Positions 54,668-62,364 of a DNA stretch of 64,000 bases are shown here, in pieces. The notes under the pieces are model-generated. The model worked only from the letters and a program-made list of their open reading frames with translations, was not told where the DNA came from and did not search any database. Source of the DNA: CAVQFO01 sp963711725 (GTDB lineage: Bacteria > Pseudomonadota > Gammaproteobacteria > Nitrococcales > Aquisalimonadaceae); NCBI GenBank assembly GCA_963711725.1, contig CAVQFO010000024.1:1-64000 (forward strand), written 5' to 3'. The translations under genes and the position numbers were made by a program. How positions within the stretch are numbered: the stretch's first letter is position 1; every line of letters starts with the position of its first letter.

Positions 54668-54997
54668 ATGAGACGCACGACGAAACTGATTCTGGGCGCC
54701 TATCTGTTCACCGGGCTGGCCGGAGGCACCGCCGCCTGGGCTGCCGATGATGCCCAGGCCCGGGGCAAGCCCATGGGGGCCGACGCCACCACCAGCCAAG
54801 CCCCGCTGATCAGCATGGAAGAGGCGGCCAAGCGAGCCCGCGCCCAGTACGCCGGCGAAGTCACCGAGGCCGAACTGGACCGGGAAGACGGCCGCAAGGT
54901 CTGGGAGGTTAAAGTCCGGGACCGCGACCAGAAGATGCACAAGGTGTATCTGGATGCCCGCACCGGTCAGACGCTGAATGGCGAGGAGGACGACTGA
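54668..54997 (+). CDS. Exported PepSY-domain protein
   Basis: A 109-residue periplasmic protein. A signal peptide ends near AAWAAD. The PepSY domain covers ISMEEAAKRARAQYAGEVTE to VYLDARTGQTLNGEEDD. PepSY proteins are thought to bind or inhibit partners at the envelope, and in other bacteria are induced by metals through an adjacent two-component system. GGGAG is before the start. It is convergent with the histidine kinase gene and similar in layout to the second PepSY protein at 57125. A tandem operator lies upstream. Confidence 0.82.
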   Translation: MRRTTKLILGAYLFTGLAGGTAAWAADDAQARGKPMGADATTSQAPLISMEEAAKRARAQYAGEVTEAELDREDGRKVWEVKVRDRDQKMHKVYLDARTGQTLNGEEDD

Positions 54998-55028
54998 CCC
55001 GTAATTCCACGCGCGGTACTTCCGCATT

Positions 55029-55055
55029 GGCCCGGCACCGCGCCGGGCCCTTTTT
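55029..55055 (+). terminator. Rho-independent terminator after the PepSY gene
   Basis: GGCCCGGC (55029-55036) and GCCGGGCC (55042-55049), then a T run at 55051-55055. It separates the PepSY gene from the convergent kinase gene. Confidence 0.88.
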
Positions 55056-55105
55056 ACCTCCATCCCCGGATCGGGACGCATACCCGAACCAACGGTTCCC
55101 GAGCG

Positions 55106-56458
55106 TCAGTCCGGCATGTGCGCTTCCCCGGGCAGCACCAGCCGAACCGCCAGCCCCCCCAGGATCGAACGGGAGAAGTCGATGCTGCCGCCGTACTGGC
55201 GAACGATATCGCCGGCGATGGCCAGCCCCAGGCCTGAACCGGGCTTGGTCTCGTCCAGGCGCCAGCCGCGTTTCATGAGCAGATTCAACTTGTCCGTGGG
55301 GCAGCCGGGGCCGTCGTCGTCCAGGGTGACGATCAACCCCGCCGCGCCCGCCTCGACGCGCACCACGACCTCGGTATCCGCCCACTTGAAGGCGTTGTCC
55401 ATCAATACGCCCATCAATTCCAGGAAATCCTCCCGATCTCCGGCAAATACACAGCCCGGCTGGATATCGCTGCGCAGATTCAGGCCTTCATCCCGGTGCA
55501 GCGCGGTGAGAGTTTCCGCCAGGGACTGCATCTCTTCGGCCACCCGAACACGAACACCCGGTGTCCTGCCACCGGCCAGCCTGGCCCGCTTCAGCTCGCG
55601 CTCGACGATGGCCTCCAGCCTGCGAAGCTCGGTGTCGATTTCGTCGCGCAATGTCGGATGATCGTCCAGGGCGGAATCGCGCTGCAGTTGGCCGAGGATG
55701 GTCAGCGGCGTTTTCAGCGCATGGGCGAGATTGCCGGCCGTCTTGCGGGAGCGCTCCAGCCGCTGCTGCAACATCTCCAGCAGCGCGTTGACCTCTTCCA
55801 CCAGCGGCAGCACCTCGGCGGGAACGCCGGCGGTATCCAGGGAGCTCTGGTCGCCGCTTTCGAGCCTCCGCAGGCTGCCGCGCAGGGATTCCAGAGGCGC
55901 CATGCCACCGCGAACCACCCGATGCTGCACCACCAGCAGAATCAAAAGCATCGCAGCGCCGCCCAGGGCCACGCCGGCATAGACCCAGTTCACCGCCCGC
56001 TGCAGGGGGCCCACGTCCTCGGCAACGGCCACCACAACGCTGTGCCCACTCTTCTCAACGCCGCGCGCGAGCAATAGCAGCGGTTCATCGCGGGGACCCT
56101 CCACCCTGTGTTCCGCCACCTCGCCGGGTGCCAGATCGGGAACCGGCAAAGCCGCATCCCACAGCGAGCGGGAGCGCACGGGCTTCTTGCCCGGCAGATC
56201 CACTTGGAAATAGTGCCCGGAATAGGGCTGTTCGTAGACCAGTGTGAGCCGGTCTCCCGCCACCGCCGCGTCGCCGCCGGGACCGAACGTGAGCTGGCCC
56301 ACCACCGTTTCCAGGTCATGTTCCAGCCGATCGCCCACGAAGCGGTCGGCGAGCTGCCGCACCCCCGCGCCCAACGCCAGGGCAGCCACCGCCGCAACCG
56401 CGATCACGCCGGCGGCAAGCCCCAGCCGCAGGCGGGCCTCAAGGCTGCGGGGACGCAT
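55106..56458 (-). CDS. Two-component sensor histidine kinase
   Basis: A 450-residue inner-membrane kinase. Two transmembrane helices (AAGVIAVAAVAALALGAGVR and VYAGVALGGAAMLLILLVVQ) flank a periplasmic sensor of about 130 residues. The phospho-accepting His is in AGNLAHALKTPLTILG. N, G1 and G2 boxes are ELMGVLMDNAFKWADT, DDDGPGC and GSGLGLAIAGDIVRQYGG. Its start overlaps the response-regulator stop by about 20 bp. Overall it resembles PhoQ/BqsS-type kinases; I do not see the RExxE iron motif described for BqsS, so the signal is open. Confidence 0.9.
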   Translation of the reverse strand: MRPRSLEARLRLGLAAGVIAVAAVAALALGAGVRQLADRFVGDRLEHDLETVVGQLTFGPGGDAAVAGDRLTLVYEQPYSGHYFQVDLPGKKPVRSRSLWDAALPVPDLAPGEVAEHRVEGPRDEPLLLLARGVEKSGHSVVVAVAEDVGPLQRAVNWVYAGVALGGAAMLLILLVVQHRVVRGGMAPLESLRGSLRRLESGDQSSLDTAGVPAEVLPLVEEVNALLEMLQQRLERSRKTAGNLAHALKTPLTILGQLQRDSALDDHPTLRDEIDTELRRLEAIVERELKRARLAGGRTPGVRVRVAEEMQSLAETLTALHRDEGLNLRSDIQPGCVFAGDREDFLELMGVLMDNAFKWADTEVVVRVEAGAAGLIVTLDDDGPGCPTDKLNLLMKRGWRLDETKPGSGLGLAIAGDIVRQYGGSIDFSRSILGGLAVRLVLPGEAHMPD

Positions 56459-57116
56459 CGGGGACGAACACATAGCCTTGGCCGCGCCGGGTCTCGATGC
56501 GGCTGCGGCCCAGCTTCTGGCGCAGGCGGTTGACGTACACCTCGATCACGTTGCTGTCCTTGTCGTCGTCGTATTCGTAGACGTGCTCGGCCAGCCGGGA
56601 TTTGGACAGAATCCGGCCCGGATGCAGCATGAAATAGCGCAGCAGCCGGAATTCCGTTCCGGTCAACGCGATCTCCTTGCCACCGGGCAGCACAACGACC
56701 TGTCGCTCTTCGTCGAGGATCAGCCCGGCGGCCTGCAGCTCACCTCCAGGCTGGTCCTTGGCCCGGCGGATCAGGGCATTGAGCCGGGCGATGAGTTCTT
56801 CCACATGAAACGGCTTGGCCAGGTAGTCGTCGGCACCGGCCTTGAAGCCGTCCACCTTCTCGTGCCAGGCATCGCGAGCCGTCAGGATCAGGACGGGAAC
56901 CCGGTTGCCGCCGGCGCGCCAGTTGCGCAGCACTTCGAGCCCTGAGCGCCCGGGCAGGCCCAGGTCCAGAACCACGGCATCATAGGGCTCCTCGCCGCCC
57001 AGGAACTCGGCCTCAACCCCGTCTCCCGTGACATCCACGGCAAAGCCGGCGTCCGCCAGCTCTCCGTGCAGCCGGCGCGCCAGGGTTTCCTCGTCTTCCA
57101 CCAAAAGCAGGCGCAT
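56439..57116 (-). CDS. OmpR-family response regulator
   Basis: A 225-residue DNA-binding regulator. The receiver domain has the acidic pair in LLVEDEETLARRL, the phosphorylated Asp in VVLDLGLPGRSGLEVL, the Thr in ILTARDAWHEKVDGFKAGAD and the Lys in YLAKPFHVEELIARL. The C-terminal winged helix has LTGTEFRLLRYFMLHPGRIL and NVIEVYVNRLRQKLG. OmpR proteins bind two half-sites in tandem with an 11-bp step. Exactly such sites precede both the b561 operon and the outer PepSY gene. The downstream kinase is its partner. Confidence 0.93.
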   Translation of the reverse strand: MRLLLVEDEETLARRLHGELADAGFAVDVTGDGVEAEFLGGEEPYDAVVLDLGLPGRSGLEVLRNWRAGGNRVPVLILTARDAWHEKVDGFKAGADDYLAKPFHVEELIARLNALIRRAKDQPGGELQAAGLILDEERQVVVLPGGKEIALTGTEFRLLRYFMLHPGRILSKSRLAEHVYEYDDDKDSNVIEVYVNRLRQKLGRSRIETRRGQGYVFVPDASPQP

Positions 57117-57124
57117 GGGGCGGG

Positions 57125-57445
57125 TCAGTCCTCGTCATCCCGATCGAGCACCCGCCCGTCGGCGGCATCCAGGCGCAGTTCCCAGACGGTGCCGCGGCTG
57201 TCCATGATTTCGACCTCATAGATGTAGCCGTCGCGCTTCTTGTGCTCCAGCTCCACCTCCAGCACCCGGCCGGGATGGGCGGCCGTCGCCTTCTGGAGGA
57301 TTGCCGGCAGGGGCAGGATCACGCCTTGTTCGCGGAGTCTGCGGGCCTCGTCATGATCCACGCCCGCAGACACGGCTCCGGCCCCCGCACCAAGCGCGAG
57401 GGCCAGAACCAGACCATGAACAACCTTCCCCTCAGTCTTCTTCAC
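57125..57445 (-). CDS. Exported PepSY-domain protein, second copy
   Basis: A 106-residue exported protein. The signal peptide (GLVLALALGAGAGAVSAG) precedes a PepSY domain: LPAILQKATAAHPGRVLEVE, KRDGYIYEVEIMDSRGTVWE and LRLDAADGRVLDRDDED. It overlaps the end of the cytochrome b561 gene by 14 bp and ends 8 bp before the response-regulator gene. The acidic C-terminus matches the other PepSY protein at 54668. Confidence 0.85.
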   Translation of the reverse strand: MKKTEGKVVHGLVLALALGAGAGAVSAGVDHDEARRLREQGVILPLPAILQKATAAHPGRVLEVELEHKKRDGYIYEVEIMDSRGTVWELRLDAADGRVLDRDDED

Positions 57446-58127
57446 GCCGTTTCAGGCCCGTGACCATGGACCGGGGCAGGTTTTCACGATGGCGCACGCT
57501 TTCCACGAATACCGCCAGGATGTGCACGATCACCAGGAACAACGTGAAGTTGGCGAAGAATTCGTGGACTTCCTCCATCGATTCGGCCAGCGGACTCTCG
57601 TCATGCCCTTCACCGTGTTCCTCGTGCTCCTCGTCTTCCTCGTCCACCGCGGCCGCTTTGCCGGCGCTCTGTTCGCCGGTCATCCCGGGTACTTGCGCGG
57701 CACCTTCGACGTGGGCGGGGGCGGTGATCAGCCAGCCCGCCAGCGGACCTTCGCCTTCCTCGGCGGCCAACAACACCATGCCCGAGCCCGTCGTGATCAG
57801 CAGCGACGCGAGAATCAGCACGATCATGATGCCGCCGGCGGGATTGTGGCCGATATAGCGCTTTGCCCGGCCGGCCACGTTCTCCTTGAGGTAGGCCATG
57901 ACGGTCGATGGCGAGCGGACGAAATCCGAGAATCGCGCGTGCTCGCTGCCGATAAAGCCCCACGCAACGCGCGCCACGAGCAGGATGGCGATGATGTAGC
58001 CGGCCCAGTTGTGCAACCACTCGGGCTCGCCCTCGGTGAAATAGGCGACGAAGAACGCCACCACCAGGGTCCAGTGGAAGATGCGCACAAATGGATCCCA
58101 GACCTTCACCCAATCGCGATTGGCCAT
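57432..58127 (-). CDS. Cytochrome b561-like membrane protein with acidic/His-rich loop
   Basis: A 231-residue di-heme b-type cytochrome of the Ni/Fe-hydrogenase b-subunit/b561 type. Helix 1 has VWDPFVRIFHWTLVVAFFVA, helix 2 PEWLHNWAGYIIAILLVARV, and later helices carry HNPAGGIMIVLILASLLITT and FTLFLVIVHILAVFVESVRH; His residues in these are likely heme ligands. Between helices 3 and 4 lies an insertion of about 60 residues with AAVDEEDEEHEEHGEGHDES, very rich in Glu, Asp and His, suited to binding metal. It likely moves electrons across the membrane. First gene of the b561-PepSY-regulator-kinase operon; start 58127. Confidence 0.87.
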   Translation of the reverse strand: MANRDWVKVWDPFVRIFHWTLVVAFFVAYFTEGEPEWLHNWAGYIIAILLVARVAWGFIGSEHARFSDFVRSPSTVMAYLKENVAGRAKRYIGHNPAGGIMIVLILASLLITTGSGMVLLAAEEGEGPLAGWLITAPAHVEGAAQVPGMTGEQSAGKAAAVDEEDEEHEEHGEGHDESPLAESMEEVHEFFANFTLFLVIVHILAVFVESVRHRENLPRSMVTGLKRREED

Positions 58128-58184
58128 GTTTTCAACCCCCTGCTCTGACGGGCCGGCAGGAGCGCCGGCCACTCTTCACACGAA

Positions 58185-58216
58185 AGAGTAAAGGGCCAAG
58201 CTGAAACCAAACTTAA
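58185..58216 (-). promoter_or_regulatory. Tandem response-regulator operator and -10, b561 operon promoter
   Basis: On the minus strand, TTAAG (58216-58212), six bases TTTGGT, then TTCAG (58205-58201). Ten bases later is TACTCT (58190-58185) as a -10. Spacing and sequence match the site at 54602, including the shared core TTGGTTTCAGC. Confidence 0.65.
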
Positions 58217-58235
58217 CGGAGATCAATTGGGAGGC

Positions 58236-58262
58236 GGGGAGCGGCCCGCAGAACCGCTCCCC
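58236..58262 (-). terminator. Terminator-like hairpin after metY
   Basis: GGGGAGCGG (58236-58244) pairs with CCGCTCCCC (58254-58262). No T run follows, so termination would be weak. It lies just downstream of the metY stop. Confidence 0.45.
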
Positions 58263-58278
58263 CGGCGGGACGAATGCC

Positions 58279-59553
58279 CTATTTCGCGGCGGACAGCGCC
58301 TGTTCGATATCGGCCAGGATATCGTCCACGTGCTCGATGCCGATGGACAGGCGCACCATGTCGCGGGTGACCCCGGCGGTGGCCAGTTCGTCGTCGTTGA
58401 GCTGGCGGTGGGTGGTGGTGGCGGGGTGACAGGCCAGGGACTTGGCGTCGCCGATGTTCACCAGGCGCACGACCAGCTTGAGCGCGTCGATGAACTTCGC
58501 GCCCGCCTCGGCGCCGCCCTTGATGCCGAAGCTGAGAATGCCCGAGGCCCGGCCGCCCATGTACTTCTGCGCCAGGCGGTTATCCGGGCTGTCGGACAGG
58601 CCGGCGAACTTCACCCAGGTCACCTGGTCGTGACCGTGAAGGTATTCGGCCACCTTGCGGGCGTTGTCGCAGTGGCGGTCCATGCGCAGCGCCAGGGTCT
58701 CGATGCCCTGCAGGATCTGGAAGGCGTTGAACGGAGACAGCGCCGAGCCGGTGTTGCGCAGAGGCACCACGCGGCAGCGGCCGATGAACGCGGCTGCGCC
58801 CAGGGCTTCGGTGTAGACCACGCCGTGGTACGACGGGTCCGGCTCGTTGAGCATGGGGAACCGGTCCTTGTGGTCGGCCCAGGGGAACTTGCCGGAATCC
58901 ACCACCACGCCGGCAACCGTGGTGCCGTGGCCGCCCATGTATTTGGTGAGCGAGTGGACCACGATATCCGCGCCGTGTTCGAAGGGCCGCCACAGATACG
59001 GCGTGGCCACGGTGTTGTCCACGATCAAGGGAACCCCGCGGGCGTGGGCCAGCTCGGCGATCTTCTCGATGTCCACAACGTTGCCCGAGGGATTGCCGAT
59101 GGACTCGCAGAAAACGGCCTTGGTGTTGGCATCAATCTTCGCGGCCATGCCTTCGAAGTCGTCGTGGGAGACGAACCGAACGTCAATGCCCTGCCGGGGC
59201 AGGCTGTGGGCAAACAGATTGTAGGTGCCACCGTAGAGCTGACTGGTGGTGACGATGTTGTCGCCGGCCTGGGTGATCGTCTGAATGGCATAGGTGATGG
59301 CGGCCATGCCGGAGGCCACCGCCAGCGCGCCCACGCCGCCTTCCATCTGCGCCACGCGCTGCTCCAGCACGGCATTGGTGGGATTCATGATCCGGGTGTA
59401 GATGTTGCCCTCCACCTTCAGATCGAACAGATCGGCACCGTGTTGGGTGTCGTCGAACGCGTAAGAGGTGGTTTGGTAGATGGGCACGGCCACCGCTTTG
59501 GTGGTCGGTTCGGGCTCATAGCCCGCGTGAATCGCCAAGGTTTCGAGTTTCAC
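58279..59553 (-). CDS. metY: O-acetylhomoserine sulfhydrylase
   Basis: A 424-residue PLP enzyme that makes homocysteine (or methionine) from O-acetylhomoserine and sulfide (or methanethiol). The start is GTG at 59553 with GAGGGAG upstream. Motifs include GNIYTRIMNPTNAVLEQRVA, QLYGGTYNLFAHSLP, and the PLP lysine in DIVVHSLTKYMGGHGTTVAG. FPMLNEPDPSYHGVVY and LACHPATTTHRQL are typical of MetY against cystathionine synthases. A MetX-like gene at 36388 could supply its substrate, but it is far away and of doubtful activity. Confidence 0.92.
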   Translation of the reverse strand: MKLETLAIHAGYEPEPTTKAVAVPIYQTTSYAFDDTQHGADLFDLKVEGNIYTRIMNPTNAVLEQRVAQMEGGVGALAVASGMAAITYAIQTITQAGDNIVTTSQLYGGTYNLFAHSLPRQGIDVRFVSHDDFEGMAAKIDANTKAVFCESIGNPSGNVVDIEKIAELAHARGVPLIVDNTVATPYLWRPFEHGADIVVHSLTKYMGGHGTTVAGVVVDSGKFPWADHKDRFPMLNEPDPSYHGVVYTEALGAAAFIGRCRVVPLRNTGSALSPFNAFQILQGIETLALRMDRHCDNARKVAEYLHGHDQVTWVKFAGLSDSPDNRLAQKYMGGRASGILSFGIKGGAEAGAKFIDALKLVVRLVNIGDAKSLACHPATTTHRQLNDDELATAGVTRDMVRLSIGIEHVDDILADIEQALSAAK

Positions 59554-59806
59554 AACGCTTCTCCCTCTGTTCGTTGTCGTTCGGTAGGCGTACCGAGCGC
59601 CATTACAACGCCATGGGACGGTGGAAACAATGCCCCCGGCCACCCGCGCCGCGGCCGGCCGATTCGAAACCGGAAATCCCGGCGTGGCGCACACCTCGGA
59701 TCCGCGCCGTATAAGAGCTTGAACTCGGCTCCCCCCATACCCATACGGCTAGGTAAGGAAGCACCCAGACGAGGGCACTTTGCCTCGAACGAATGGAGAT
59801 TTTTTC

Positions 59807-60328
59807 ATGGAATTGTCCGGCACGCGCGTGGCGATTCTCGCAGAGGACATCTACGAAGACCTGGAGCTCTGGTACCCCAAGCTGCGGCTTACCGAGGCGG
59901 GCGCGACAGTACATGTGCTCGGCACCGGGAAGGAGTCGTACCAAAGCAAGAGGGGCTACGAGGTGCCGGTGGACGGCACCGTGGACGTAGCCAAGCCGGA
60001 AGAGTACAGCGCCGTGGTCATTCCCGGCGGCTACGCGCCGGACAAGATGCGTACTCACGAGCCGCTGGTTGAATTTGTGCGCGCCATGAACGCCAAGGAC
60101 CGTCTGATTGCCTACATCTGCCACGCCGGATGGGTGGCGGCCAGCGCGGGGATAGTGTCGGGACGCAAGCTCACGTCGTTCTGGTCCATCAAGGACGACA
60201 TGATCCATGCCGGAGCCGACTGGGTGGACGAAGAGGTCGTACGCGACGGCAATCTGATCAGCAGCCGCGTGCCCAGCGACCTCCCCGCGTTCTGCCGGGA
60301 GATTATCGGAGCGCTGAGCGAGGCATGA
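59807..60328 (+). CDS. DJ-1/PfpI family protein
   Basis: A 173-residue protein of the DJ-1/PfpI superfamily. The nucleophile elbow is LIAYICHAGWVAASAGIVSG with the Cys-His pair, and the early acidic residue is in LAEDIYEDLELWYP. VVIPGGYAPDKMRTHEPLV is diagnostic. Members are proteases, glyoxalase-like enzymes or chaperones, and the sequence does not decide. The ATG at 59807 has GGAG at normal distance. It heads a same-strand series with the amidoligase and amidotransferase, 189 bp upstream of the former. Confidence 0.85.
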   Translation: MELSGTRVAILAEDIYEDLELWYPKLRLTEAGATVHVLGTGKESYQSKRGYEVPVDGTVDVAKPEEYSAVVIPGGYAPDKMRTHEPLVEFVRAMNAKDRLIAYICHAGWVAASAGIVSGRKLTSFWSIKDDMIHAGADWVDEEVVRDGNLISSRVPSDLPAFCREIIGALSEA

Positions 60329-60517
60329 ACACATACGGGCTCCATGGAGAGCCCGCCTGACCGGATTTCAAGGTACCCCTCCCAGCGGGGTTGGCCGGCC
60401 AGCCGCTACCCCCCCTTGCGGCGCCGGCCTTTTCTTTTCAGCGAAACGCTGCGCGCCTTGTTGCCGCGAGTTGTAGTAAAGCGCCGGCACGACCGCGCAA
60501 ACGAAGCACGGGAAACG

Positions 60518-61510
60518 ATGACATTTGAGCTCCCCAGCAGGATCAGGAATCCCGAAGGAAACACCCGGCGCGTCGGCGTCGAATTCGAATTTGCCGGAAT
60601 GGAATTGGCCCAGGCCTGCTCCGCGATTCAGGAGCTGTTCGGCGGCGAACACCTCGGCTCCGATCCCTACCTGCACCATGTTCGCAACACCCGACTTGGC
60701 GATTTCGCCGTCGAGATTGATACCGTCATCCTGAAGGACCGCAGTTACGAGACCGTACTGCGGAAGCTGGGGGTCGACATCGATTCGGGCGGCTGGCGGG
60801 GCCGAGTGGAGGACTTGCTGGGCCGGATCGCGGGCACGGTGGTGCCTCACGAAATCGTGTGCCCGCCGGTGCCCATGACCGGGCTGGACGACATCGAAGC
60901 CCTGCGCGAGTTGCTTCACCGCCGCCAGGCCCTGGGCACCCACGCCGGCGTCTTCTATGCCTTCGGCCTGCACCTCAATCCGGAGGTGCCTTCCCTGGCG
61001 GCGGCGGATATCCTCGCCTACCTGCGGGCATTCCTGCTGCTTGAGGACTGGCTGCGCGCGGTAGGGCACACGGACATCTCCCGTCGGATTACCCCGTTCA
61101 TCAACGAGTTTCCCGAAGACTACCGGCGCTACGTATTGGGCACCGACTACCCGGCGGACATGGAGCGCATCATCGCCGACTACGTGCGCTTCAACCCCAC
61201 CCGGAACCGGCCGCTGGACATGCTGCCGTTGTTCGCCGAGATTGCGGGTATAGAAGCCCTGGAAGGCGTGGAGGACCTGCATCTGGTCAATGCGCGCCCC
61301 ACTTTCCACTACCGCCTGCCCAACTGCCGCATCGACGAAGCCGATTGGAGCGTTGAACACGAATGGCGGGGGTGGTTGGCGGTGGAACGCTTGGCCGAGG
61401 ACCCCGAGCGCATCCGCGCCATGAGCCGCGACTATCTGGGTCACAAGCGCGACGCTCTGCCGCTGGTGGATCCATCCTGGCTCGACCGGCTTGAGAGGCA
61501 CTGGCTGTAG
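60518..61510 (+). CDS. Putative amidoligase enzyme
   Basis: A 330-residue protein of the amidoligase family (PF12224), relatives of glutamine synthetase/GCS that join a carboxylate to an amine using ATP. The N-terminus RRVGVEFEFAGMELAQAC contains the conserved acidic strand, followed by GDFAVEIDTVI for a second acidic ligand and HEIVCPPVPMTGLDDI. A late THAGVFYAFGLHLNPEVPSL supplies His/Asn. GGGAA is before the start at 60518. The downstream glutamine amidotransferase gene begins 17 bp after its stop. Iyer and colleagues predicted that such pairs make peptide-like metabolites or modify cell-surface components; no substrate is known. Confidence 0.85.
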   Translation: MTFELPSRIRNPEGNTRRVGVEFEFAGMELAQACSAIQELFGGEHLGSDPYLHHVRNTRLGDFAVEIDTVILKDRSYETVLRKLGVDIDSGGWRGRVEDLLGRIAGTVVPHEIVCPPVPMTGLDDIEALRELLHRRQALGTHAGVFYAFGLHLNPEVPSLAAADILAYLRAFLLLEDWLRAVGHTDISRRITPFINEFPEDYRRYVLGTDYPADMERIIADYVRFNPTRNRPLDMLPLFAEIAGIEALEGVEDLHLVNARPTFHYRLPNCRIDEADWSVEHEWRGWLAVERLAEDPERIRAMSRDYLGHKRDALPLVDPSWLDRLERHWL

Positions 61511-61527
61511 ACTGCGGCCGCGCGAGC

Positions 61528-62316
61528 ATGAAACCGGTAATCGGCGTTACAGGACCGGATCGCGGCGGCACCGCCGCCTGGTATTTCACCAAGCGCGCCA
61601 TTCGCCGCGCGGGCGGGTCGGCGGTGCGCATCCGCCCGGGCCGCCCCCGTGACCTGGACGGCCTCGACGGCCTCGTGGTGGGCGGCGGCGCCGACGTGGA
61701 CCCGGGCCTCTACGGCGAGCAGGTGCGGCAGCCGCTGCGCGCCCTGCGAAGACGGGAGCCGTCACTGGGGCGCCTTTTCATCCATCTGGCGTTATTCCCC
61801 CTGATCTACCTGTCCCGCCGGCTGCTGAGCACCCATCGAGGCTCCGGCGGCGACAAGACCCGGGACGCCCTGGAAAGCCGGTTGCTGCGCGCCGCCTTGA
61901 ATCAGGGTCTGCCGATTCTGGGCATTTGTCGCGGCGCCCAGATGCTTAACGTGGTCAGTGGCGGTTCCTTGTATCAGGATCTCTCGGACTTCTATGTGGA
62001 GACCCCCAATGCGCGAACGATCTGGCCCCTGAAGCGGGTGCGCGTGGCCGCGGACAGCCGTCTGGCCCATGTTCTCGGCACCACGGACTGCGCCGTGAAT
62101 TCCCTGCACAATCAGGCCATACGCGAACCCGGCGATGAGTTGCGGCCCGTGGCATTTGAGAGCAACAGCGTCATTCAGGCGATCGAACACGTGCGCCTGC
62201 CCTGCGTGTTCGGCGTTCAATGGCATCCGGAATACCTGCCTCAACGCGAGGAACAGCACCGGCTGTTCCGAAAGCTGGTGGACTGCGCCCGGGAAGGGGC
62301 GTCACAAGGCGGCTAG
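61528..62316 (+). CDS. Class I glutamine amidotransferase-like hydrolase (peptidase C26) with hydrophobic insert
   Basis: A 262-residue protein of the gamma-glutamyl hydrolase/PuuD type. The catalytic Cys is in LGICRGAQMLNVVSGG, and His and Glu are in GVQWHPEYL. KTRDALESRLLRAAL precedes it as usual. Between VDPGLYGEQVRQP and GGDKTRDALE there is an insertion of about 40 residues containing LGRLFIHLALFPLIYLSRRL, hydrophobic enough to touch or cross a membrane. The pair with the upstream amidoligase suggests it cleaves or supplies a gamma-glutamyl or ammonia group in the same pathway. Confidence 0.83.
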   Translation: MKPVIGVTGPDRGGTAAWYFTKRAIRRAGGSAVRIRPGRPRDLDGLDGLVVGGGADVDPGLYGEQVRQPLRALRRREPSLGRLFIHLALFPLIYLSRRLLSTHRGSGGDKTRDALESRLLRAALNQGLPILGICRGAQMLNVVSGGSLYQDLSDFYVETPNARTIWPLKRVRVAADSRLAHVLGTTDCAVNSLHNQAIREPGDELRPVAFESNSVIQAIEHVRLPCVFGVQWHPEYLPQREEQHRLFRKLVDCAREGASQGG

Positions 62317-62364
62317 CGCCAATTGGGCAACTGGCGCCGATCGGCTCGGCATGCCGGAATGGTG

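Noticed and set aside
59554..59806. SAM or SAH riboswitch upstream of metY
   Set aside because: I compared the leader with the SAM-II and SAH patterns I know and found neither the conserved stems nor the sequence blocks. A covariance search would be decisive.
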